The notes: a model not told the origin generated them from the letters alone. A stretch of DNA of 64,000 nt from Sclerodactyla briareus (GCA_026419785.1 JAODTK010001843.1:124001-188000); one strand, 5' to 3'. Shown: positions 34,033-46,536, counted from the first letter of the stretch. Translations and numbers: made by a program.

Positions 34033-34940
34033 AAACACCGGGACATCCGGCACTGATTTCGAGGCCATAAAACAGAAATTAACGGAGTCACATGTCGTGA
34101 TATCTACGACATATCCCGATTCATATTTGCTCAATAAGTTACTGGTATCTTTCAAACCAATGCTTCATTTCACACAAGCGAATTGCCAACAAATGTGAAT
34201 TGAGGATAAATGGCAACATTTTGTTGGTAAAACGGCCAATTCTTGGTACATTTTTCCGGCAAAAAGTTGAGCATTAGAAAAACTGTCATTTCTCATTTGA
34301 ATTTTATCTCGTTTCAGTGATAAAGTATGATTTTTGTGTTAAGGTTGCTATGAATAATCGTACTTTCTAGCAAACTCAGCAACCTGATTCGCAAGAACAA
34401 AAATGATTTCGAAAAACCGAGACATCCGGCAACTGATTTGCGAGTGTCATAAACAGAAATACCTGGATGTCTGTATCCACGATATATCCCGATTATATTG
34501 TCTGCAATAAGTTACTGGTATTTTCAAATCAAGGGTTCATTTCACACAAGCAATTGCACAGACAAAATGTGAAGTGACGATAAATGGCAACATTTTGGTA
34601 AAACGGCCAATTCTTGGTACATTTTTTTCGGCAAAAGTGAGAATTAGAAAAACTGTCATTCATATTCTGAATTTTATCTCGTTCATGTTAAGTTTGATTT
34701 TTTTTAGGGTCTATGAATTATTCAAACCAATTTTCCAACATGTTAATAAATTTTCTTATCCACTATGTCGTCCACATTGAATACAGGGAACAACACAGAC
34801 CATTAGACTGGCGTCGAAGAGTAATTTACCGCTGATTGACTGACCAGTGTTATTGGCTATCGTCGTGACGTTCCATTCTGCTCTTTGACGTACTTTCTAG
34901 CAACTCGGCAAATGATTCGCAAGAAGAAAAAGGATTTTGC
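34033..34940. repeat. Direct repeat of ~380 bp, two units
   Basis: GACATCCGGCA recurs at 34042 and 34421, GTAAAACGGCCAATTCTTGG at 34226 and 34599, and GTACTTTCTAGCAA at 34361 and 34890. The second unit carries about 150 bp of extra sequence at 34735-34888. Confidence 0.8.
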
Positions 34941-36404
34941 TGTGGTTGTATTCGGGAACCTTTAATACTGCGGAAAAAAAACACTCGCGCTTCTCCATGC
35001 GATTTCACACAAAATAGTTATTATACTCATCGTCGTTCTTGTCAAGAATGAGGACGTAATACAGCGAGTTCCTTCGCTGAATCGAAATCGTTCTATGATA
35101 TGAGGAGAGTTCGGAGGAGCGAAGTCGCTCATACTCGCTCCTGTTAGCTTCCGATAACGACATGGACAATGTCCCAAGACAGAGTTCTCCAGAACGTCTC
35201 AGTTAATGTCCCCGCGCAGCAAAGTTCTCCAAAGCCAAGTAGAATTTGTACTTCTTTAATTTCTCTTCGCATTCCCTGCCGAATCTCGGACATTGCTTGA
35301 AACGCGTGCCCGAAAAGGTCTTATCGATAGATATTTTGGCAAGGACTTACAAAGTTGACCCTTGCCAGCTTGTGTCTGTTCAAGTCGAAATCCAAGCACG
35401 AGGACCTGTTTTGCGCGGCCCAGCCAGGTCTTGGTTTTTCGACAGACCGGTGGCTGTTCTATCTTGTACTTAAGGTTACGATCCGTAGGGCATCGTGAAG
35501 TCAGAATTAGTGTGATAGGTCCACCGACCAATGGCAGAAATAGCTTACGGTGGCGGGGTGGAAACGCCCAGGGTTTTCAATTTGAAAGGCCCGTCGTAAG
35601 TGGCGTAAACCCTCCTCTGGTTGAGTGCCGCCACCCCAAGGATGGTGTCCCATACAGTTTCTCTGACCAGGCGATCTATACGAAGTCGTGAGGAAAAAAA
35701 TAAACTTAGTACAGTAATCGTGTGAAGGGTCTGCTTGGCTCTCTTCTCGTAATTGAACAGATACTTCTAAACGGTCGCCCACCCTCGGAGAATAAGAACA
35801 TTCTTTTGGGGACGATGGTTGCTTGAATAAAAGGAAGGGTAGATCCAACGAGTACCTGAATCCCTCGAAAACCCCGCCTGGAGCTAAGAACATCTCTCGA
35901 TTGTTTGAAGACAACGATTGCGTGCTTCTGGAAGCATTTTCACGGTGAGAGGGCAGATGGTGTTGAATCAATAATGGTAAACCACGCTCTATTTCCGGTT
36001 CGGTGAAATTGGTGCGATTAAAAGTGTCTGTATGGAGGAACAATCCTACGTGGGCATTCTTGGCAATGTTCGTGTTCGTGGTAAATGGTCATGGACGAAG
36101 TTCCTCAGGACGGCGAAGGGCGTTGGAGAAGGGTCTATAACACTGCTGTTCCCATGTGCCACACCCGGGCCATGATAACACGACGCGAGAGCACAACAAA
36201 GTTCGAAGGCGAGGAAGACCTTCAAACATTTTGAACCATCTTGCGCAAACATCTTGACCATCCACTTCTCAGTGTGCGTCACAGACTGCAGGAAAGTTTG
36301 TAACATAAAGGAAAGTAAAAATAAATTCCATTCGCCTGCTACATACTCCTTTTCACAAACACCGTCAATGATGAATTACGTACATTAATATAAAGGATCT
36401 AAAA
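34941..36404. other. Unassigned DNA with long chance-level open frames
   Basis: The minus strand has a 178-codon frame at 35507-36043 and an 86-codon frame at 36046-36306. The second includes a hydrophobic 'CLKVFLAFELCCALAS' that could be a signal peptide. Neither matches a family I know, and the 35362-35691 plus frame overlaps the first. One frame of this length is about what chance would give in 64 kb, so I do not call a gene, though the region lies just downstream of the exon candidate at 36405-36695. Confidence 0.3.
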
Positions 36405-36695
36405 TTACCAGCCCCAAGCGTTCTTCTTCCGATGTACACGGTATGGCAGTGAAACGATAATAACGATACCAAGGATGGCCACTGGCTTAGTCACTCGTGG
36501 ATATTCCGGGTAAGATCCACCATTGTTGTAATACACGTAGAATGCGGTGATAGCGATTAAAAAAAGCAATAGTACTCAGAAGATGTCGCTCCCGCTGGAT
36601 TTTCAGACAGCATTTGGATGGTGCCTCTTCCGCCAGCAACAGGTACCGTTAAAAAAGTAGTTCCCTAAAATTAATTCGCGGGGTCCTGACACTGC
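36405..36695 (-). CDS. Candidate 3'-terminal exon of a membrane protein
   Basis: Read on minus, ACTTTTCCACAG at 36707-36696 is a good 3' splice site. The frame then gives 'AVSGPRELILGNYFF', and after a one-base shift 'TVPVAGGRGTIQML' and 'SENPAGATSSEYY'. After a second shift comes 'IAITAFYVYYNNGGS', 'PRVTKPVAILGIVIIVSLPY', 'RVHRKKNAWGW' and a TAA stop (36407-36405). The final 50 residues contain a hydrophobic segment followed by a basic tail, as at the C-terminus of a single-span membrane protein. The family is not recognised. The two frame changes are either decay or sequence error. Without homology this remains tentative. Confidence 0.35.
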
Positions 36696-37656
36696 CTGTG
36701 GAAAAGTTGTGTAATTTAGGTGTTGCCAACCTCCAGAAAGGAAATAATACCGAGTGTGGGTAAAAACTCATTTTCCAACCCAGCAGCACAAGGCGGAAGA
36801 ATTCCTAAAAAAATAAATTGTTGCTCATCCCTCCGGATCTTTCCTGCGAAATTCCGATAGGCTCAGCGGGCTCTAGAAGCTGCGTCAGGTTAGTATACGT
36901 ATTTCGATGGGAGTGTTGAAACTATATGCTATACATGCAGAGCTGCCATGTCGATCGTAGAAAAGAAAATAAACAAGCAGTTGTGCGAGGTGTATGATCC
37001 GAACTACCATACTGTAGTTAACTGAATCTTGATGGCAGGTTTGGTTCTATTGAGTTATTTAGATGTTGAACCTGAATCAATACTCCGGCGACGAGTGAAT
37101 AGATAATATCTTTTTGACGGCAGAGGTATCTATGAAACAACTAAAAAAAAAGAATATGATGCATGATGTCAATATTCGCTTGCAACTTGGCCAGTCGTGG
37201 AAAAAGCAAAAACAGACATAATGAAACGGGGTTGGTTGGCTGATGTTAATGGCTGTGTCTGGAACTCCTTGGACGCCAAACATATATGGGTGATGATTAA
37301 TTCGGAATCAAAGGGGTTAGGGGTTCGCAATCCTGATGAGGGGACGCGATAAACGGCGTATGGACTCTGGGTTTCGCCTCTAGCTGGGCAGGAACAGGAA
37401 GAATTCATATGCGGCAGCCAGGACTAGACCGAGGAATAACAATTAATCTGTTTAGATAATACGGGGATTTATCATCACTCTTTACCAAGGGGATACGGGA
37501 GTTGGTTGATGGGATTATACAATCATGTACGGTGAGCTCAAGTATTTCCGGTACCGGTTCGAGGGTCTGACATTCTCACGTTCTTGGAGGGTTGTTCCAT
37601 GATTCAGGGAAAGAGTAAATAATAATAATAGCCTCTGGTTTAAAGGTTAATCTTGA
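36696..37656. other. Unassigned DNA
   Basis: No recognised gene. Minus-strand frames at 37077-37408 have no visible domain. If the exon at 36405-36695 is real this may be its intron. Confidence 0.4.
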
Positions 37657-37713
37657 AAAAACGATCATTTTTCTCTTGGGCCTTTTGTCATACTAAACCC
37701 CCAAATTCTTCAG

Positions 37714-38062
37714 AATACTCATTTACGTGGGTCAATTGGCACGTCATCGACTTTAGGGTATAACTTTTACTGCAGCGTTGCAATTAGAGAAGACCTTTTC
37801 CACCTGGCGGCGTCATGTGTTCACGTTGATCTCCAATCAGCGATCGATAGAGATCGTATCGAAAACGATATATCGTCACTTGAAAGTCAATGTAATTTCG
37901 TTCCGATATACGTGGGACGATGTTTCTGCAAAACAGGACCATTCGCCGAGGGCTGCGAGAAAGAAAAAGTGCCTCCTAAGAGATTGAATGAAAGATTAAT
38001 CAAGTGTGATCTTGAGCCAGTCTATTGTCGATTATCCGACGGGGCGTCTGGACTATTTAAAA
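37714..38062 (+). CDS. Uncertain cysteine-containing open stretch
   Basis: The plus frame is open from 37657 to beyond 38100, without an ATG. AAATTCTTCAG at 37703-37713 could be a 3' splice site. It reads 'GYNFYCSVAIREDLFHLAA', 'DRDRIENDISSLESQCNF', 'VPIYVGRCFCKTGPFAEGCE' and 'LIKCDLEPVYCRLSDGASG', with nine cysteines in about 115 residues, then runs into an (AAT)n tract. No donor site is convincing and no family is recognised. Open frames of this length can occur by chance. Confidence 0.25.
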
Positions 38063-38142
38063 ATAATAATAATAATCAGAATAATAATAATAATAATAAT
38101 ATACATAATAATACTATAATAATAATATAATAATAATAAGAA
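38062..38142. repeat. (AAT)n microsatellite
   Basis: Interrupted AAT/ATA repeat; a shorter one is at 37618-37631. Confidence 0.9.
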
Positions 38143-39460
38143 TAAAAACATCAGTGTTTCGGCACTTCATGTTTTTGTCACCTAATCGTTTTATCAAGTT
38201 TCGACGCGACAACCCATTCAGGTTCCAGTCACGCTCCTATCACAGGGCAATGACTGTTGGTTTCCCGACAACTGTCACGCTACGTTAAAAAGTTGTCATG
38301 AGTTAGTCATGTCATTTCCGCAAACAGAATCACTTGCAGTCAAAGTTGGTCTATCGTATATTTTTGTTCAGTCTATCCATGGTCTTGCTCAAAGATTAGT
38401 CTATATTTCGTGGGTTCTCATGCTTCAAACAGAACGGGATTTTCATCCCAAATGTTAGTCATTCTAGCATGACTAAACCTGCTAGACTATCAATTCCTCG
38501 TCCATCTTGATGTTGACGGAATTGTGCAGGGCATGCACAAAAGTTACACGGATTGTCGATATACATGGAGGCGCTTTCACACTCAAATCGAATGAAATAT
38601 TGCATTGAATTTCGAAACGTTGCTGGATCGTTGCCAAGGAAACGTGTAGAGGGCGACTGTCGGTTCTCGTGCAATCGTCATCGAAGTGTAGAAGAGTTTA
38701 CAGAGTTGAGTTAGTTTAGTTTTTTGTTTGTTTTTAAGTGATTGAATCTTTCTTTAATGTGAAGAGTAAAGCGCACCATAATTTATTTGGTTTGTCGGAT
38801 GTGATATCCTCGTGGAAAAATGGCAAAACTCCCTCTATGGGACTAACACGCCAAGCTGACAGCCCAGTCTGTGGAAAAACTACACTTAACACGCCATGAT
38901 TGAGCAGGGGAAGGAAATGCTGCTCAGAGTGGAATTTTGCTGGATTGAGGATAGCGAGGACGCAGGCGCGGCGGAAAAACCGGAACCAAAGTTATTGGGG
39001 GCTAGGTTTGGTGGACTATCAAGCGGTGCGCATCATCGGTTGGCGCCGAACGTGAAAGGAATTAAAGGAGGTTTTACAAACCTCCAGATGCCCGGAAAAA
39101 AGGACACATCACCGAGTGTTTTATGCTGGCAGCCTTGGTAAATATTAGGGTGGGGGGGGGTACCATGCTTTTTGCACCCCCTCAAATTTTTATCAAGGCA
39201 GGTGTAACCATCCAAGGGAATCGCTATTTTTACGACCCCCCCCCCCAAAAAAAAGGCGATCAGTGAACTCCAGGGAACCGACCACTTTCACGGAACCTGA
39301 GGGACAGGTGGCTTGCAAGTAAACGTGACTGCTCATAGCCGACGACGACGAAATATTGCAAAATATCCCCGAAAAACAAACCGATGCACGAATCCATGCC
39401 ATTACAGCAGAACCCTCGCCCCATCGCCGTAAGTACATCCAAATAAGCAAACATCTGGTG
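38143..39460. other. Unassigned DNA
   Basis: No recognised gene. A 71-codon minus frame at 38459-38674 has a cysteine cluster ('NPCNFCACPAQF') but no splice borders that convince. Poly-C at 39237-39246 is followed by poly-A. Confidence 0.4.
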
Positions 39461-39464
39461 ATTG

Positions 39465-39545
39465 CTGGGATTCAAACCGGCAGTGGATTGTAAGCGGCAT
39501 GATTCCACTACGCCCATGGCATGGCACTTCCAATCTTGCACCTGA
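39465..39545 (-). repeat. tRNA-like sequence, possible SINE head
   Basis: Minus strand: GGCGTAGTGGAATCATGCCGC (39514-39494, A-box and D-arm-like) is followed by CCGGTTTGAATCCC (39480-39467, B-box-like). The acceptor ends do not pair, so this is not a working tRNA gene. Confidence 0.4.
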
Positions 39546-39559
39546 ATGGTGCTGTCAGC

Positions 39560-40737
39560 CAAAAATTCAGTTGAAGAAAGTTCAAAACTTACTCCAAATG
39601 GCGGAAGAACACCATATGCTGCCTGCATGTGTCGGTAGTTACAGGCAAGTACGAGAGATTTGTTTGGAGGGGGGGGGGGGGGGGGGGGGGGGGGGTGGGG
39701 GGGGGCGGTCGGAACCCAAAGGGAAGTGCGCCTCAAAATGGCCTCACCCTCCTTTGGCCTAATAAGGTACAATTATGGGACCCTAGGATAGGCGCTGCCA
39801 ATAGTGTTATAAATAACAGCTGCAAAACCTATCTACTGAACGTGCAAAAAAATTGTTTTGTGTTAAAAAATTAGTGGTCACTTGGGTCATGGTGGGGGGG
39901 GGGTCTGATCACCCTCCGGGGTTACGACACTGGTATTTTGTAGTTAACCGCAGAAATTATAGGGTTGTGTTTGTCATATAGGCCTATTCACGATTAGGGG
40001 AAACTGTACACATTGCCAACAGTCTGAAATATTATTAGGTTTATAGTTTATCTCCCAGCGGATACTCTTGATTGTGTACAGGTATGGAACTGAATTAAGA
40101 TGAGCAGTAGTTTGGCAAACAATGGGTTTGGATCCGAGATGGGGCACCAAGCACTCGCATAATCTTCGTTACTTAGTTACCGTGCTGCTCGTTATTGGAC
40201 AAAGTTGGGGGGAATTTAAATTCAAGAGAATCGACGGTAACTGTTAGACGAAATTTGAGGGGCTTGAGAACCATAGACCTAAACCTCATTTACAGGTAGT
40301 TTTGAATAAAAAATCACTGTACGTTAGAATGAATCAGAATTGTTAAAAAAGATCTATAATAGCGACCTCTAAAGCTACTAATTGTATTAATTCTGTAATG
40401 GCTATCCCTAATCAATCGCCTCATTAGTGGGTTAGGCTAGTGTGGCTCACACAGGATCCAATGGAATGAGGACCTATACCTATAGGAAAAGCACACGCGC
40501 GTAAGCAAACAGAGTGGTAACACCTGAACACATGTGGGAACATTTATGAGTTCTTAAGATGTCTTGGTGGAGATGGTGAATCGGGGAGGGGGCAGGCATG
40601 CCAATAATGACTACCATAGTCCCCGTAAATAGAAAAATCGGAATAACTTGAACCGATATATGTGAAGTACCATGACAGACAACGAGACGAACATTGTGTA
40701 CGGAGTGGTTTTCACCCTAGCCATCCACTGTGCCCTC
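39560..40737. other. Unassigned DNA with a long G-run
   Basis: A G-run lies at 39669-39705 with one T. The open frames over it are artefacts of the homopolymer. Another G-run is at 39894-39902. No gene recognised. Confidence 0.5.
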
Positions 40738-40850
40738 TCGCCACAACCAACCTCCCCCTATCGCCACAACCCTCCCTCTCTCGCCACAACCCCCTCCTCT
40801 TCGCCACAACCCCCTCCCACTCTCGCCACAACTTTCCTCCTCTCGGCCAT
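40738..40850. repeat. 20-23-bp minisatellite, five units
   Basis: TCGCCACAAC begins units at 40738, 40761, 40781, 40801 and 40823, each followed by a C/T-rich part (CCCCCTCCC). Confidence 0.9.
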
Positions 40851-41639
40851 TCAGAAACCATGTACATGGTGATTCCCCTCTGGTTAAGTCCACTACGTAC
40901 GTCAACAGAATCACCTAGACACGAAACACACAATGTTCCAAACAGGGGGCGCTTATTTGAGATTATCAGTAAGATAATCACACGGCGTGAGGCCTCACAA
41001 GCAATATGAACGCATGGTGGTTTAGCAATATCCATTTTAGGTCAAAATGGGGTCAGCCCAGAATAGTTCTAAGCCCCTCGATTCAAGTTTGATTAATAAT
41101 AATTAATGATAATAAATTAGGCGCGTATATAGCGCTTTTTCGAGTCGATAAACGCTTCACAGATAGTGCCCATGATCATTAGTGACTTATATTAGTGATG
41201 ACAGGAATGATAGTTTCGGAAGACAACAGTGGCGTGTTGTCAGCATATCTTTCCTGGGAAAATTGTTGTATTTCGCTCACTTTAGGGATATTCTACTGTC
41301 GCGTTCACTCTATACCAAGGTTTAGTGGCTATGTCAACGGCTTTAAATCTCAAAGTATTTTAGGATTAACTATTCCATTGCTATGCCGTCGAATGCTGTT
41401 TCCAGTCGAGGTGCATTTTTTAGGATCCAACTTTCGTTCAATCGTCGAAACCTAGCTAGAGCTACCACAGCCAGTTTATGCAGGTTAGGTCATATTATGA
41501 TCTGCAACGAATTATTTATCTGGCAACGGAAGTGTCTGCATACTCAAGAACCTGTTTCGCATCCGAGATCTAAACAAGACCATTATTATGAATAGCAGTG
41601 GACATTTTTCTCATCATTTTGGATCATTTTATCGTAATG
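40851..41639. other. Unassigned DNA before the LINE
   Basis: It contains GGCGCGTATATAGCGCTTTTT (41120-41140) followed by AACGCTTCAC, an imperfect inverted pair of AGCG/CGCT words of the sort seen in short interspersed repeats. Otherwise not recognised. Confidence 0.4.
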
Positions 41640-44536
41640 GAATGCGGAGAAGAAACTTACACAATTTTAAAATTGTCAACTCTAAATGTCATGAAATTAC
41701 GAATTAGGAAACGAACACAATAGACATCGAAGACCTTACGAGATATAATCTTATTCCCGCTGTGTAGGAAACGAAGAACCAATGAGGTCAGACGATATCA
41801 ATATACTAAGCATGTGAGAAGGTCAGACCCATCCATTCATATACTTTTTTCAAAGGTGCCTGCATGCAGCAATTCCTAGCACGGAGTAGGATTTTTTTTT
41901 TTTAAAGAGGAAATTTTTGAGCTTCTAAAACCAATCAGAATCGCCGTGGCTCTAAACAGGTCAGAACTTATCAAAATAAAGTCCATTCTATACATATTAT
42001 TAATGCTTATGCCCCAACGTAGGTGTTAACTCTGTCCACAAGAATCCTTGAAGGAAACCGAAAATTTCTACCACAATCTAGAAAATCTAGGTGATGAATA
42101 CAATAAACAAAAAAGAATGATAAATGTGGTGATTTTAACGCGAAAGTCGGCTTATCCATTTCCATCCATCCAAACATATCGGAAAAATACCACAGGTAAA
42201 ACCAATTACAAATGGTGAACTGTTAACAGATGCTTAAGATGCGAAACAATTCTCTACTTATGTAAATACTTTTACAAAACAACCAAACTTGAGGCATAGA
42301 TCAGAACAACTTAAACGAGTAATTTCATACATAATAACCACAGAAATCCTATCAGAAGTCATATTGATTATCCATAGCCCCATCCCCATTATTAATTCAA
42401 ATCTATTAGCACCGACGCTCGAGCATAATGGCACTCCACGGTCAAATGATCACAAAACATTATAAGGAGTTTCACCCTAAATAGCTCAACAAGAAGGAAA
42501 ATTTATCTAGTCGATAAGAATGTTAGGAAGTACTAATTCAAGTCTCTTAAAATCAAACCAAATTTGACGGACAAGAAAGGTAAACACGGCCTCTGACCGA
42601 AGCAAATTGGTCTGAATCACTTGTAGTAACTGGATAAACTGTCATCAATTTGCCTAAAAGTGCCCGAGAACATTAAAACCCACCTTCAGAAAAGCATTCA
42701 CCTAGTCAAGCTGGACATGAACAAAAATTGATTGACAAAATTACTGAAAATGAAAATAATAAGGATTGACTCCCACAGTTTACTTCCAAAGACGATAAAA
42801 GTAGTGCAACAAAAACGTAGAAGGATCCAATTTCAATTAGAATTGATAATGAAATCTAGGAGATACAGAGGGTAAAAATATTAAAAAATCAGCTAACATT
42901 TCGAAAATCACTTTCACACTGTAACAACCCAGACGAACCAAAACCAAACGTGCTTCCAGGAAAAATAAGCAAACCATATGAAGTGAAATGAACAAGCGGT
43001 TGATCATTAGCCCAAAAAAAAAAAAAAATCCCCAGGTTGTGACCAAATCACAGCTTATGAAACATCTCAAATATGCCCAATACACCAAAAATACATAGCG
43101 AACTACTAAAGTAATCTAGCCGAAACGGAGGCGAAATCCACAGAAATCAAACAAGGAATCTTAACATCAATTAAAAAAAACCGGGAAAAACTAAAGGCCC
43201 CTGGAAATTTAAGTTCCTGTGATCTTACTTTCAACTCTGAGGGAAATCCTCGCAATTTGTATAACAAGCCTAGGAGAATGCAACCACACTTACTTTGGAG
43301 ATTTGATGTATTTTAGATTGATATCATTCCTCGTTGATATACCTCAATAACTGCTAGTAATCAACTGTACTATGGTAGGTATGTGCACCGTGTAAAGCTT
43401 GTTGTGCCTTCAAATTTTTAGCAGAGAAGCCATAACTTCAATAGGATACAACATAAGTCTTCGAATGATGGATAGAGTAAGGCTCCGATTTACGATCCAA
43501 ACAAGAGGCACACTATTAAATGATTTAAAACAGATCCTCGAGAACGACGAAACTCTACTCATTTCACTCTCTTGGACGATGGTTCATACACGGTCAAAAT
43601 CAGACGGCAACTAGGAAATCGTCAGCACGAATCGGGTCCCCCAGTGTGGACAGTGTGCAAGTGCGCATCTTTCTAAACGTACTGGCCAACTCTTGAAGCG
43701 GATGAAAATGGACATGATGCAGTTATGCCACCTATCTCATTAGTTGATCATGACTAGAGCTGCAAATAACAACACCGACAAAACTTATGCACGTGGGAAC
43801 CAACAATAACGCTGATGAAAATCTCTTGGCAGTCAACGGTGTGAAAAATAACTGCAAGACGTCGAAGAACGATAGGTTCGAGAAAACTGACAAGAGGCAG
43901 CACGAAAACTGAGAAGCTTTTTAAGTACAAGGAATGGGCAAAAAGAATGTAAATGTAGAAGTTTGTTGGAAACGAAGAAAAAGAAAATCAGAAAATATGA
44001 ACAGAAGGATTGGTATAAACCAACAACGCTTTCAACACTCTTATCAACAATGGTCAAGAGCAGAGGAGTAGGAACAAGCATCAAACTACGATTTCGGACC
44101 TTTCGAAATTGACACTTCTCAAAAAAGACTACTCCGCAATCTTCTCAACATTCAGATGGACAACAAAAATTGGGATACCTAACGACGCATCTATGATGCG
44201 ACCAACAAAAATACCCTCAGTTTCATCCGTAGTAGACACATAAGTTGATTGAGATTTTCGGTCACGTTGCGAGGATCTAAGAAGAAGCCCCAGCGGAAGA
44301 TAGCTCTGAGAGAAGCATGATTGAGACCATTACTACTAAGCCAGTGGGGAGACCCGAGGACCTACTACCTTGCTCGGAAAATCAAATCACAATTCTGGGA
44401 CATCAGCTAATTAAACAGTTTGAGGAAAGCAATAAAACCCTGCGCCAAGATCGTTGATACGTGGCGGAGGTTGATCAATGAGCATGTCGGATGACGAGGA
44501 CCTCAACCTACTACTAGCTACTACTACTACTACTAT
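41640..44536 (+). mobile_element. Nearly full-length degenerate LINE (endonuclease plus RT), into block copy 2
   Basis: APE-type non-LTR retrotransposon on plus. The endonuclease part starts near 41665 ('LNVMKLRIRKRTQ'-like), continues with an 'NAYAPT'-like motif near 41998-42015 and a 'GDFNAKVG'-like motif near 42130-42150, then a 'KYTTGKTNY' stretch near 42185. The RT begins near 43120. 'ILLSTLREILAICI' lies at about 43220-43265, and 43399-43560 reads 'SREAITSIGYNISLRMMD' then 'RGTLLNDLKQILENDE'. The C-terminal basic region follows at 44150-44330, and the element ends at the (CTA)n at 44506-44536. There are frameshifts every 50-150 bp. The RT half is paralogous to 1-1444. Confidence 0.8.
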
Positions 44537-45010
44537 AAGGACTTGGCACACCTGTAGTATATGTATAGAGCCCGCCCGACACACCATTTCAGTGCGCCCG
44601 GGGAAACTACCACATAAGGGTGCAGCCACATGACGCACGCCTACTGATTGTATTAACAAGAAGTATTTGCAGTTAAATTTGTCCGTCATGTCCCTCAATC
44701 CTAGGTTCAAAACTTGCGACTTGGGCAGGGAAATTAATTTAATTGGGTAGATGTGAGTTCCGCCTACAACGATGATCAACATCGGGCATTTTTAACATTT
44801 AAACTTCTTTAAATTTTCAGTTGAACAAAACAATTTAAAGGTCCTCATTTTGCGTTGGGGAATAAACAATCATTGCTACATAGAGCTAGTGTCAGCATTA
44901 CGAGCGCATGTATCTCTCAGATACGCCTATGTGGGAAAGATATACTTAGGGCCACCATTAGAGGGCTCGCTTCACATTCCGTACCTTTAGAACCAATTTA
45001 ACATGTTACA

Positions 45011-45065
45011 AGTGTGTGTGTGTGTGTGTGGTGTGTGTGTGTGTGGTGTGTGTGTGTGTGTGGTG

Positions 45066-45096
<31 letters not shown>

Positions 45097-45109
45097 TGTG
45101 TGTGGTGTG

Positions 45110-45140
<31 letters not shown>

Positions 45141-45200
45141 TGTGTGTGTGTGGGTGTGGGTGTGCATGTTTATGTGCGCCCGTGTGTGTGTTTGTGTACT
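45011..45200. repeat. (GT)n microsatellite
   Basis: 190 bp of GT with regular GTGGT interruptions. The paralogous tract at 1931-2012 is shorter and more degenerate. Open frames on both strands across it are artefacts. Confidence 0.9.
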
Positions 45201-45229
45201 CCACTCATTGTCACACGATAATTGATGAT

Positions 45230-45690
45230 GAATACATGTATCAAGTTCAATTCAGGTATGGATAGCAGATATGAGAGGGGAACACGTATTGTCTTTCGCG
45301 TCTCGGTTATGTTCATTCAAGGTCATGAAAGCACATACTTGTAAATCTTGTCAGCATGATACTTTTCGAACGGAAGCATGTACTAGGTTCAACCTGGGTA
45401 TGTAGTTGCAATATGGAGAGAATGTTGTTTTTTGATGAGGCCAATGTCATTTAAATTCATGAGAAAAGGAACCCAAAAGAGCTTTCCGCACGTTATCTGA
45501 AGAAAGCAAGCGAGGATCAATTTCCTTTGGTATTCTAGAGAGCAAATGTTAGAGAGGAAAACAATATTGTTCTTGGCCGCTGGACGTCAAGGTTAGTAAG
45601 GGTCATGAGAGGGCAAACCTCGCAAACGGGCAATACGATATCCAACAAACGCAGGTTTTTAAAATTAGTTATAAAGGTTGTAAATATCAA
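45230..45690. repeat. ~147-bp tandem repeat, block copy 2
   Basis: Paralog of 2216-2680, with the same words: CATGTATCAAGTTCAATT, GAACGGAAGCATGTACTAGG, GAGGATCAATTTCC. Confidence 0.7.
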
Positions 45691-45799
45691 GAGTAGGCGA
45701 CTATTGTTCTTAGGATTATGACAATAATACATTCACTGTAAGAAGTTAGGGCCACCCCTTAATTTAAATGATGAGGACTAGCATTACAATACTATTGCC

Positions 45800-46330
45800 G
45801 TTTTTCCTATCTTCACCAATGTCACGAAAGCAAGTTCAAAGACAGTCCTGTCCGCATAATGAATAATCCATTTTGTCTGCGTTGCTGCTACTTGGTCTGG
45901 ACACGTGTGCTATGACAACGAAGGATGAGAAGATCGGAAACAACAGAGATGAGAATGTTCAGATGAGTAATGGGAGAGATCACTGAAGGACAGAGGAAGA
46001 AATGATGACAGCTAAAGTGAAAGAGACCAGATTTAGATGGTTTGGTCAACTACAGAGAGCAGAGGAGGGTTAAACCAGCAAGATATATTTTGGACGATGG
46101 ACGTGAGAGGCAAAAGAGACAGAGGAAGACCGAAGTCAAGATGGAAGGACAACGTAACGAGACCTGAGAGAGCGTAATCTACAGGTGGAGGAAGCAGAAA
46201 GACAAGAATCTTTGGAGGAGCAGGATTCGGGCGGCCGACCCCGATACTTCGGGATAAGGTCTAGGAGAGGAAGAAGAAGAGTTTTGTCCGGTGTAATCCG
46301 ACCTCATTAAGAAAGTCTGACATATGGCGA
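45800..46330 (+). mobile_element. 3' end of a second LINE, block copy 2
   Basis: Paralog of 2800-3300. Readable parts are 'TTEMRMFR' (45935-45965), 'KETRFRWFG' (46020-46050), 'RGKRDRGRPKSRWKDN' (46105-46155) and 'LQVEEAERQ' (46180-46210) before 'RIRAADP'-like text. It is slightly better preserved than copy 1. Truncated 5', no catalytic motifs, non-coding. Confidence 0.75.
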
Positions 46331-46536
46331 AGAGTCACTACAGTCATCCGCGAACTTCATTTCTTGTGCAGTAAGGACAAGGGGATGGACGATATGGTGG
46401 AGAATCCCGTTTCAGAATCACTTTTAAAGGAATATTAATAGTCTATGGACTGTTTAACCGAATTGGAATAACTTAGAACATCTGATGGTACGATGACTCT
46501 CGCCTGGCCGCTCCCTAGGTTCACCCAACTTTGTGA

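Noticed and set aside
39260-39772. 170-codon minus frame with a proline run
   Set aside because: The proline run is the 39669-39705 G homopolymer, the rest overlaps a tRNA-like sequence, and no domain is seen.
40662-41035. 115-codon plus and 107-codon minus frames
   Set aside because: Overlapping translations of the TCGCCACAAC minisatellite.
44998-45265. Cys/Val-rich and His/Thr-rich open frames
   Set aside because: Translations of the (GT)n microsatellite in several frames.
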